From contig JAGLYR010000047.1 of the NCBI GenBank assembly GCA_023132135.1, forward strand, positions 1 through 21,429: DNA of 21,429 nt, read 5' to 3'. The translations under genes and the position numbers were made by a program. The notes beneath the pieces are model-generated. The model had not been told where the DNA came from and made no database searches. It saw nothing but the letters and a program-made list of their open reading frames with translations. Shown in pieces: positions 1-6,183 of the stretch; the first letter of the stretch is position 1; each line of letters opens with the position of its first letter. This DNA is from Candidatus Eiseniibacteriota bacterium (GTDB lineage Bacteria > Arandabacterota > Arandabacteria > JAGLYR01).

Positions 1-19
1 TTCGTCTTTTTCCTTCCCC

Positions 20-75
20 CCGGGTTCCGCTTCGCTTCACCCGGCGCTAACACTGAGCAGCCCCCTCCAGGGGCT
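20..75. repeat. Two adjacent short hairpins
   Basis: CCGGGT (20-25) pairs with ACCCGG (39-44), and AGCCCC (59-64) pairs with GGGGCT (70-75) around a 5-nt loop. No U-tract follows, so this is not a convincing terminator. From memory, similar paired GC hairpins occur as interspersed intergenic repeats in environmental bacteria. No second copy was seen in this window. Confidence 0.45.
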
Positions 76-120
76 TCAACCCCTCCCAATGCTCTTCTCG
101 ATGCCCCGCCCTCTCGCCAA

Positions 121-149
121 TTGACAGTCCCTCTGTCCAAGCGTATGTT
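121..149 (+). promoter_or_regulatory. Sigma70-type promoter of the DUF362 / radical SAM operon
   Basis: The -35 TTGACA (121-126) is separated by 17 bp from the -10 TATGTT (144-149). Transcription would start near 156, about 33 nt before the chosen start codon at 189. A perfect 10-bp inverted repeat straddles the -10 element and is listed separately. Confidence 0.6.
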
Positions 150-180
150 GGGGCGCGGAACACTATGCCTGGACAGAGGG
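129..180. promoter_or_regulatory. 10-bp inverted repeat flanking the -10 region (possible operator)
   Basis: CCCTCTGTCC (129-138) and GGACAGAGGG (171-180) are exact reverse complements. Their centres are 42 bp apart, about four helical turns. The left arm lies between -35 and -10, so it should not be transcribed from the proposed promoter. The right arm contains the likely Shine-Dalgarno AGAGGG (175-180). A DNA-binding regulator is therefore more plausible than an RNA hairpin, but neither is proven. Confidence 0.4.
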
Positions 181-188
181 TTCAAACG

Positions 189-1268
189 ATGAGTGGGACA
201 AATCCTATGGGACCTGCAAAACCTGTGAACCGCAGGGATTTCCTCAAGAACACGCTGGGCCTCGCTGCTGCCGCGACGGCTTTCTGCGCGTCCGGCTGCG
301 CGTCCGGCTGCGCGGCCGAAGAGGCGCGGTCGAATCTGGAAACAGGGCCGGAACCAAAGGCGTCGAAGCGAAACCTGAAACATCCCGTTGTCGTTGTGGC
401 CCGGGATCCCGGGGTTGCCAATGGGTGGGAGGTCGATGAGGACCGCTTGCGGGCTCTTCTGAGCCGCGCGATGAGGGCGCTGAGAGGATCTACGGATGCC
501 CGGGAGGTCTGGCGATCGCTGTACGCTCCGAGGGACAGAGTCGGCCTCAAGGTGAACGCGCTGGCGGGAATCCCGGCGGTCACCCATCCGGAGCTGGCCT
601 TCGCTGTCGCCGATTCCCTCCGCGGAATCGGGATCGAACGGAAGAACATCATCCTCTGGGATCGCACGGGGACGGATCTCAGGCGGGGTGGGTACACGCT
701 CAACGAAGCTGGAAGCGACTACCGCTGCTTCGGCACGGACGCCCGGGGTGTCGGCTACGAATCGGATCACGTGTTCTGCGGGAAGGTAGGAAGTCGGTTG
801 TCCCGGGTTCTGACCGCGCTCACCACGGCCCAGGTCAACATGCCGATCCTGAAGGACCACGGGCTGGCCGGAGTAAGCGGCGCGCTCAAGAACTGGTACG
901 GCGCGATCCACAATCCCAACAAGTACCACGGCAACAATTGCGATCCCTGGGTCGCCGATGTCCACGCGTTGCCGGAGGTGCGAGGGAAATCGCGGTTGGT
1001 GATCTGCGACGCGCTCTACGGGCTCTGTCACGGCGGTCCAGGTTTCAAAAAGCGTTGGGCATGGAACTTCGGCGGGATTCTGGTGGGGACGGACCCTGTG
1101 GCGGTGGACCGGATCGAATGGGCCATCATCGAAGAGCGGCGGGCCGAGGTGGGTCTCAAGCCCCTGATCGAGGAAGGCCGGCCTCCGAAATGGCTGGACA
1201 CGGCATCGGACAGCGATCACAACCTGGGTGTCTGCAACCTCCAGGAGATTGAGAGGATCGATGTCTGA
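189..1268 (+). CDS. DUF362 domain protein with Tat lipoprotein-like signal
   Basis: This 359-aa protein is recognised as a DUF362 family member by VNMPILKDHG, the GVSGALKNWYGAIH block and GTDPVAVDRI. The biochemical role of DUF362 is not established; some relatives carry ferredoxin domains, but no such Cys cluster is seen here. The N-terminus has a Tat-type motif (NRRDFLK, Arg15-Arg16), a hydrophobic stretch and a lipobox-like CASGCASGC at residues 33-41, so export through Tat and perhaps lipidation are expected. I chose ATG 189 because AGAGGG lies 8 nt upstream; ATG 165 is also in frame. The 3' end overlaps the radical SAM gene by 8 nt, which implies co-translation. The lipobox Cys is duplicated by a 12-bp tandem repeat (285-308). 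Confidence 0.85.
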   Translation: MSGTNPMGPAKPVNRRDFLKNTLGLAAAATAFCASGCASGCAAEEARSNLETGPEPKASKRNLKHPVVVVARDPGVANGWEVDEDRLRALLSRAMRALRGSTDAREVWRSLYAPRDRVGLKVNALAGIPAVTHPELAFAVADSLRGIGIERKNIILWDRTGTDLRRGGYTLNEAGSDYRCFGTDARGVGYESDHVFCGKVGSRLSRVLTALTTAQVNMPILKDHGLAGVSGALKNWYGAIHNPNKYHGNNCDPWVADVHALPEVRGKSRLVICDALYGLCHGGPGFKKRWAWNFGGILVGTDPVAVDRIEWAIIEERRAEVGLKPLIEEGRPPKWLDTASDSDHNLGVCNLQEIERIDV

Positions 1269-2454
1269 CCGGCCCGGGAAATGGTTCGAGCCCGACTTGG
1301 CGAGGAGCGCCTTGCATGTGACCCGGAGGGAATTCCTCGAGCGGACCTGCGCCTGCGCGGGGATGGCGACGCTTGTCGCCACCGGGTTGCCGGCGGCGGC
1401 CGGGGCACTGGGGAATGGCCCGTGGAGTGACGACGAGCACGAGATCCTCGGGATCCGGGAGGCATCGTGGTATGAGAAGCTCGACGAGAAGAGGGTGGAG
1501 TGCAAGCTCTGCCCCCGGGGCTGCGTGGTCGACGATTTTGAGCGCGGCTACTGCGGTGTCCGGGAAAACCGGGGAGGGACATATTACACACTGGTCTATG
1601 GGCGGCCCTGCAGTCTGCACGTGGATCCCGTAGAAAAAAAGCCTCTCTTCCATTTCCTTCCCGGCAAGCAGGCCTTCTCCATTGCAACGGCGGGGTGCAA
1701 CATCGAGTGCTTGTTCTGCCAGAACTGGCAGATCTCGCAGACGCGCCCCGAAGACCTGCGGTCCATTGAACTTCCTCCGGCAAGACTTGCCCGCGAAGCC
1801 GAGAGGGCCTCAGCTCCCATTATTGCCTACACCTACAGCGAGCCCGTGGTTTTTTCCGAGTACATGCGGGACTGCGCTATCGAAGGACACAAGCGTGGCA
1901 TCCGCTCCGTGATGATCTCGAACGGGTACATCCAGCCGGGCGCGCTGCGGGACCTGTGCCGCGTTCTGGATGCCGTGAAGATTGACCTCAAGGCGTACCA
2001 GGACGGCTTTTACCGGGACATGTGTGATGGCGAGCTGGAGCCTGTCCTGAAGACTCTCGAGATTCTCAAGGAACAGGGGATCTGGTTCGAGATCGTGTAC
2101 CTGATCATTCCGACGCTCAACGACAAGATGGAGGAGATCCGGCGGATGTCCGAGTGGATCCGGGACTCCCTGGGTCCGCACGTGCCCCTTCATTTCTCCC
2201 GCTTTCATCCCACCTACAAGATGCAGAACCTGCCCCGGACTCCGGTTTCCACTCTGGAGAACGCGCGGTCCACCGCCATGGAGGCCGGTCTCCAGTTCGT
2301 GTACCTCGGTAACGTCGTGGGCCACGAGGGCGAGTCCACGTACTGTCCCTCCTGTGGCGAGCGCGTCATTCACCGCATCGGATACCAGATCGTGGAGAAC
2401 CTCGTGGATGGGGGGGCGTGCTCCTGCGGGGAACTCATCCCGGGCGTGTGGTGA
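1261..2454 (+). CDS. AmrS/PflA-like radical SAM enzyme with Tat-type signal
   Basis: This 397-aa protein is a radical SAM enzyme resembling AmrS of the AmmeMemoRadiSam group and pyruvate formate-lyase activases. The [4Fe-4S]/SAM motif CX3CX2C is at C146, C150 and C153 (GCNIECLFCQNW). A second Cys group, CKLCPRGC, is at 81-88. The C-terminus has a zinc-ribbon-like pair, CPSCG (362-366) and CSCGELIPGVW (387 onward), typical of this family. The N-terminus carries TRREFLERTC followed by a hydrophobic Ala/Gly segment, which resembles a Tat signal; this is unusual for a radical SAM enzyme. The start at 1261 overlaps the end of the DUF362 gene and is preceded by GAGAGG. Substrate is unknown, and no AmrA or Memo (AmrB) gene is in the window. 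Confidence 0.85.
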   Translation: MSDRPGKWFEPDLARSALHVTRREFLERTCACAGMATLVATGLPAAAGALGNGPWSDDEHEILGIREASWYEKLDEKRVECKLCPRGCVVDDFERGYCGVRENRGGTYYTLVYGRPCSLHVDPVEKKPLFHFLPGKQAFSIATAGCNIECLFCQNWQISQTRPEDLRSIELPPARLAREAERASAPIIAYTYSEPVVFSEYMRDCAIEGHKRGIRSVMISNGYIQPGALRDLCRVLDAVKIDLKAYQDGFYRDMCDGELEPVLKTLEILKEQGIWFEIVYLIIPTLNDKMEEIRRMSEWIRDSLGPHVPLHFSRFHPTYKMQNLPRTPVSTLENARSTAMEAGLQFVYLGNVVGHEGESTYCPSCGERVIHRIGYQIVENLVDGGACSCGELIPGVW

Positions 2455-2483
2455 GAGAATCTGCCTTCGACCTTCCGCTTGGC

Positions 2484-2543
2484 GATCAGATATGGATCGG
2501 TGGTGCCGGTGCGGGTGCAATAGGCTGATTAAGCTGACTACGT
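2484..2543 (+). repeat. 60-bp repeat, left copy
   Basis: The block begins GATCAGATATGGA and ends AAGCTGACTACGT. A diverged copy in the same orientation lies at 2960-3020: the first 13 bases are identical and the last 25 or so closely similar. The two copies bracket the repeat cluster between the radical SAM and glycosyltransferase genes. The whole interval 2455-3077 contains no credible gene. Confidence 0.6.
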
Positions 2544-2557
2544 TTCCCAGCGCGCCC

Positions 2558-2640
2558 CCTGAGCCCGTCGAAGGGGGAGGGACAGCGCAGCCACCCGTTC
2601 GCCCTGAGCCCGTCGAAGGGTCGACGGAGCTGTCGAAGCG
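2558..2640 (-). repeat. Interspersed repeat family A, two reverse copies and a fragment
   Basis: CCTGAGCCCGTCGAAGG occurs at 2558-2574 and again at 2604-2620; the second copy is extended upstream by CCGTTCGC. A related fragment, TCGACGGAGCTGTCGAAG, follows at 2621-2638. The orientation is opposite to the copies at 2767, 2816, 4361 and 5982. From memory this sequence recurs in intergenic DNA of many environmental bacteria. Its function is unknown. Confidence 0.7.
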
Positions 2641-2752
2641 GCTGCGCGAGAACGTCAGATCAAAGGGTGGTCCCGAAGGAAGAAGGAAGCGTTGATTCGA
2701 AACGACTGGGTGACTGTGGTGAGATTCACCCGGGGGCGGGCTCATAGATGAT

Positions 2753-2849
2753 GGCAGTGTTGGTGTCCTTCGACGAGCTCAGGACGAACGGTTTTGGGGA
2801 CGGCAGTGTTGGTGTCCTTCGACGGGCTCAGGACGAACGGTTTGGGGGA
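2753..2849 (+). repeat. Family A repeat, two tandem 49-bp units
   Basis: Two units begin GGCAGTGTTGGTGTCCTTCG at 2753 and 2802. Each contains the family A core (TTCGACG-A/G-GCTCAGGACGAACGG) followed by TTT and a G-run. The units differ at a few positions, including one indel in the T/G-run. The same GGCAGTGTTGG lead-in recurs at 5970, next to the copy at 5982. Confidence 0.7.
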
Positions 2850-2895
2850 AGCGTGGGCCAGGGAGACGGAAACATCGCGCACCGGTTCTCTGTCG

Positions 2896-2940
2896 CCCTC
2901 TCGCGCCCTCGCCTTGGTCTCGGCCGCCATTCGCCGGATC
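2896..2940 (+). repeat. Family B repeat, copy 1
   Basis: A 45-bp block starting CCCTCTCGCGCCCTCGCC matches 4417-4461 at about 41 of 45 positions. Both lie downstream of a family A core in the same orientation, so A plus B behaves as one compound repeat. The two copies flank the glycosyltransferase gene. Confidence 0.65.
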
Positions 2941-2959
2941 GAAGCGAATCTCCCTTGCC

Positions 2960-3020
2960 GATCAGATATGGACAGGTGGCGCCGAAAAGACGCACAATAA
3001 GCTAATAAAGCTAACTACGT
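2960..3020 (+). repeat. 60-bp repeat, right copy
   Basis: Diverged direct copy of 2484-2543 (GATCAGATATGGA ... AAGCTAACTACGT). It is followed at once by an 11-bp tandem duplication, CCCGGAAAGCT, at 3021-3031 and 3032-3042. It ends about 57 nt before the glycosyltransferase start. Confidence 0.6.
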
Positions 3021-3077
3021 CCCGGAAAGCTCCCGGAAAGCTCCCCATGTGAGAAGAGGAAGGAGCACCAAGACAGG

Positions 3078-4319
3078 ATGAAGACACTAGTCTTTGCAGT
3101 CGCCGGCTATAACCTGGCCGAAACTGGAAGGATGATCGAAATCGCCCGCGCAGCGAGGAAGTACTTCAGCGTCATCTTCGCTAGCTACGGTGGCCAGTTC
3201 GAGCAAATGATCGAGGATGAGGGCTTTCACCTGGAGAGGATGGAGCCGCGGCTTACCCAGGAAAAACTTGCCCGCCTGCGAGTCGTCCTCAGTGGCGAGA
3301 CTCTCAATATTGTGGGATATCTGTCAGCCAAGGAGCTTGTGCCGAGAGTCCAGAACGAGATTAGGTTTTTCAGGAAAGTCAATCCCGCAGCTGTCCTGAC
3401 GGGTTGGTGCCTGAGCGTCACGATCTCGACCCGCGCCGCAGGTGTGCCGTTCGTCAACGTTCTCCACTCCACAAGCGTCAGAGAGTACTACGAAGCCGGA
3501 CTGCAGTCTTGGCCCGACAGGAGCAATTTCGCCTTTGTACGGTGGCTTTTCCGCAACGACGAAGAGAGAATGTGTCGTTGGGTGAGCAAGATGATCCTCA
3601 AGATGGCAGCTCCCGCAAGGGCCTACAACACTGTCGGGTCGAAGTACGGACTGTCCAAGTTCAAGAGTTTCATCGACCTTATTGAGGGGGATCATACCCT
3701 TCTCGCTGATATTCCTGAGTGGATCGGCTTCCCGGAGGTCCGTCCTTCACTGCACTACATTGGACCTTTGCCAACCAGAATTGACCGGCCGATTCCTGAC
3801 GAAGTGACCGCCATGCCTCGCGACAGGCCGATCGTGTACTTCGCCATGGGAAGTTCGGGAAAACCAGAGCTCGTCGCCGAGATTCTGGCGGGTTTCAGGG
3901 GCAAACCTTACCGCGTGATAGCACCCGTAAAATCGCACATCGAACAGATGACCGTCGATGTTCCGGAAAATGTCGTCGTCACTGGATTCTTGCCCGCACA
4001 CAAGGTGAACCCAATGGCGGACATCTCCGTCATCCATGGCGGGCAGAATACTGTGATGAACGCATGCCTTTCGGGGACGCCCATTGTCGGGATAGGAATG
4101 CATCCGGAGCAGCAAGCCAATCTGGATGCCTGCGTGCGAAAGGGGTTTGCCGTTCGCCTGAACAAGAAACGGGCATCGGCGTCTGACGTGTTGGCCGCCG
4201 TCGATAGATTGCTCCGCGACGAGGACGCGAAGACAGCAGTGGAGACGTTCCGGCTACAACTTGCAGAATGGGATGGACCGGAAAACGCTGCCCGCTTTCT
4301 GAAAGAACATTACTCGTAG
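3078..4319 (+). CDS. GT-B fold glycosyltransferase (UGT/MGT-like)
   Basis: This 413-aa cytoplasmic protein looks like a GT1-type (UGT/macrolide glycosyltransferase-like) enzyme that transfers sugar from a nucleotide donor. The N-terminal Rossmann domain begins MKTLVFAVAGYN. The C-terminal donor-binding domain has YFAMGSSGKPELV, VVVTGFLPAHKV and the signature HGGQNTVMNACLSGTPIVG, followed by HPEQQANLDACVRKG. No signal peptide or TM segment is evident. The start has AGGAAGGAG about 13 nt upstream. It stands alone, with compound repeats on both sides and no sugar or polyketide genes nearby, so the acceptor cannot be inferred. Codon and base use look somewhat less GC-rich than in recD2 or uvrA, which together with the repeats suggests an accessory, possibly acquired gene. 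Confidence 0.8.
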   Translation: MKTLVFAVAGYNLAETGRMIEIARAARKYFSVIFASYGGQFEQMIEDEGFHLERMEPRLTQEKLARLRVVLSGETLNIVGYLSAKELVPRVQNEIRFFRKVNPAAVLTGWCLSVTISTRAAGVPFVNVLHSTSVREYYEAGLQSWPDRSNFAFVRWLFRNDEERMCRWVSKMILKMAAPARAYNTVGSKYGLSKFKSFIDLIEGDHTLLADIPEWIGFPEVRPSLHYIGPLPTRIDRPIPDEVTAMPRDRPIVYFAMGSSGKPELVAEILAGFRGKPYRVIAPVKSHIEQMTVDVPENVVVTGFLPAHKVNPMADISVIHGGQNTVMNACLSGTPIVGIGMHPEQQANLDACVRKGFAVRLNKKRASASDVLAAVDRLLRDEDAKTAVETFRLQLAEWDGPENAARFLKEHYS

Positions 4320-4360
4320 GCCCGCAGCAGCGGGGAGTGGGACAGCCACCTGTTTCCATA

Positions 4361-4461
4361 CCATTCGACGGGCTCAGGACGAACGGTTTGAGCGCATCCG
4401 TCCTCGGTCGCCGCTGCCCTCTCGCGCCCTCGCCTTGGTCTCAGCCGCCGTCCGCCGGATG
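4361..4461 (+). repeat. Compound A+B repeat between glycosyltransferase and beta-helix genes
   Basis: The family A core (ATTCGACGGGCTCAGGAC..., 4363-4386) is followed by TTTGAGCGCATCCG and family B (4417-4461). The same order and orientation occur at 2816-2940 and 5982-6060. The rest of the 4320-4627 gap shows nothing else convincing; a TTGACG at 4491 has no matching -10. Confidence 0.7.
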
Positions 4462-4627
4462 GAGAAGAACCCCTCTTGCCGACCAAAGGCTTGACGATTG
4501 CTTCCAGATCACCCCGGGGGCACAGATGGCCTAAAACGCTTTCCTGAGACGGGCAGAATGCCGAAAGAGGAGGAAGAGGATCTGCCGATATCCCCCTAGG
4601 AGGAATGACTTCACGCGGAGGTGAGCT

Positions 4628-5815
4628 GTGAGAGTAGTCGCTGCGATTCTGATGTACGGGTTGGTCCTTGGCTTGTGTTCGGTCGTCCACGCGGTCACCT
4701 GGCATGTGCCCTCTCCGGAGTGCCCCACGATCCAGGCTGGAGTTGATTCCGCAAGTGCCGGTGACACGGTCCTCGTGGCCTGCGGCACATACCACGATTG
4801 CACTTATCCGGATCCGGATGGACAACTGAATTGCGTCATCATGAAATCGGGAGTGTGCCTGAGAAGTGCGACAGGACAACCGGACTGCGTCACGATCGAC
4901 GCCCAGAACCTGGGTCGTGTGGTCTACTGTGTCGGCGCGAACAACACGACCAGGATCGAGGGCTTTACGATCACGGGCGGTCTTGTCACAACCTTTCCGT
5001 ATCCCAAGTATTGCGGGGGGGGGATCTATTTGAGCGCGTCCGCTCCGACGATTGAGAGCTGTGTGATCTCCGGCAACACAGCCGAGAACGGTGGTGGAAT
5101 CTTCTGCTTCAATTCAGCATTGAGGGGGATGAGCAGGCCCACCCTCCTCACAATCAGCAACTGCATCATCTCTGACAACACCGCCGACTTCTACGGGGGT
5201 GGAGGGATTACGTTTGTCAACTGTTCCGGCTCGATGGTGACAGACTGCATCATCTCACGTAACTCTGTCGACGCCAACTGGGGCGGAGGGATTCGCTGCG
5301 ACAACTCGTCTCCGAGTATGACCTACTGTGCCGTCTTCAGGAATTATGCTCATGCCGGCGGTGGGATGGCGTGCAGGAATGGGGCCTCTCCGGTGATCAG
5401 CTACTGCACGTTCTCGGGCAATTCCGTGGGATCTGCAGGAGCCGGCGTGCTCAACGACGAAGCTTCCGTCTCGCTCTTTAACTCTATCATCGCCTTCAGC
5501 ACTGCGGGCGAAGCGGTCTACTGCATGAATGGGGGTTCAGCATCTCTCATGTGTTGCGATGTGTACGGCAATGCCGGGGGGGACTGGGTGGATTGCATTG
5601 CCGGCCAATCAGGCGTGGACGGAAACATCTCTGAGTGCCCTCTCTTTTGCGCGCAAGGAGACGACAACTACTACCTGGAGCTGTGCTCCCCGTGTGTGGC
5701 AGGCTACGGCTGCGGTCAGATGGGTGCCTACGGATCGGGCTGCCCCTGCGTTGGTGGACCGTCGGCCGTCGAGAAGAAGACCTGGTCGAGGGTCAAGTCT
5801 GAGTTCAATGACTAG
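4628..5815 (+). CDS. Secreted right-handed beta-helix repeat protein
   Basis: This 395-aa exported protein starts with a signal peptide (MRVVAAILMYGLVLGLCSVVHA). It then has the lead-in CPTIQAGVDSASAGDTVLVACGTY, common at the start of secreted parallel beta-helix proteins. From about residue 100 to 310 there are degenerate PbH1-type coils of the form GGGI/M-x-C...P-x-I/M-x-x-C-x-I/F-S-x-N. The protein is very Cys-rich, suggesting disulfides or stacked Cys ladders after export. It ends in a short charged tail, SAVEKKTWSRVKSEFND, after a Gly/Cys-rich stretch. No catalytic motif is seen, so a surface or binding role is as likely as polysaccharide cleavage. The start is GTG at 4628 with GGAGGTGA (4617-4624) close by. 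It stands alone between repeats. Confidence 0.8.
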   Translation: MRVVAAILMYGLVLGLCSVVHAVTWHVPSPECPTIQAGVDSASAGDTVLVACGTYHDCTYPDPDGQLNCVIMKSGVCLRSATGQPDCVTIDAQNLGRVVYCVGANNTTRIEGFTITGGLVTTFPYPKYCGGGIYLSASAPTIESCVISGNTAENGGGIFCFNSALRGMSRPTLLTISNCIISDNTADFYGGGGITFVNCSGSMVTDCIISRNSVDANWGGGIRCDNSSPSMTYCAVFRNYAHAGGGMACRNGASPVISYCTFSGNSVGSAGAGVLNDEASVSLFNSIIAFSTAGEAVYCMNGGSASLMCCDVYGNAGGDWVDCIAGQSGVDGNISECPLFCAQGDDNYYLELCSPCVAGYGCGQMGAYGSGCPCVGGPSAVEKKTWSRVKSEFND

Positions 5816-5944
5816 CTCTTGTTCCTCAGCAGCCGTTTGCTGCGGTGTTTGAGACCCGAGAGCTGAAAGCGGACCGAGGCGAGAAGCCAACCTTTGCTTC
5901 TGGTTTGGTCTTTGACCCTCCGGCCTTGCGGCGAGCCTGCCGCA

Positions 5945-6060
5945 CTCAGGACGAACGGTTTGGGGGACGGCAGTGTTGGGTCCTTCGACGGGCTCAGGAC
6001 GAACGGTTTGAGCGCACCCGTCCTCTGTCGCCCTTGCCTTGTCGCGCCCTCGTCCCCTCG
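5945..6060 (+). repeat. Compound A+B repeat upstream of recD2
   Basis: A partial family A copy (CTCAGGACGAACGG, 5945-5958) has its left half replaced by the unrelated GCCTTGCGGCGAGCCTGCCG. It is followed by the GGCAGTGTTGG lead-in and a complete core at 5982-6006. Family B-like DNA (GAGCGCACCCGTCC..., then TCGCGCCCTCG) follows and degrades into a C/T-rich run to about 6095. The interval 5816-6183 contains no gene that I can support. Confidence 0.7.
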
Positions 6061-6183
6061 CGTACTCTCGCCCTCGCATTGTCGCCTTCCCTCCATGGTC
6101 AGCTCTTGCAATTCCGTCGGCTTTGGACGAAAATGCATCCCATGCGAAAGACAACACTGAGCGGGGGTAGGGAGGAGACAGGG

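Noticed and set aside
1810-2745. Minus-strand frame of about 311 codons opposite the radical SAM gene
   Set aside because: It is antisense to conserved radical SAM motifs and runs into repeat DNA; no domain or ribosome site.
2753-2849. CRISPR array at the 49-bp tandem repeats
   Set aside because: There are only two units, no unique spacers of regular length and no cas genes; the unit is an interspersed repeat found elsewhere in the window.
5816-5860. GCAGC/GCTGC hairpin after the beta-helix gene as a terminator
   Set aside because: The stem is only about 5 bp and no U-tract follows.
5845-6183. N-terminal extension of recD2
   Set aside because: The upstream in-frame sequence is translated family A/B repeat DNA, whereas ATG 6184 has a strong GGAGGAG at 6-nt spacing.
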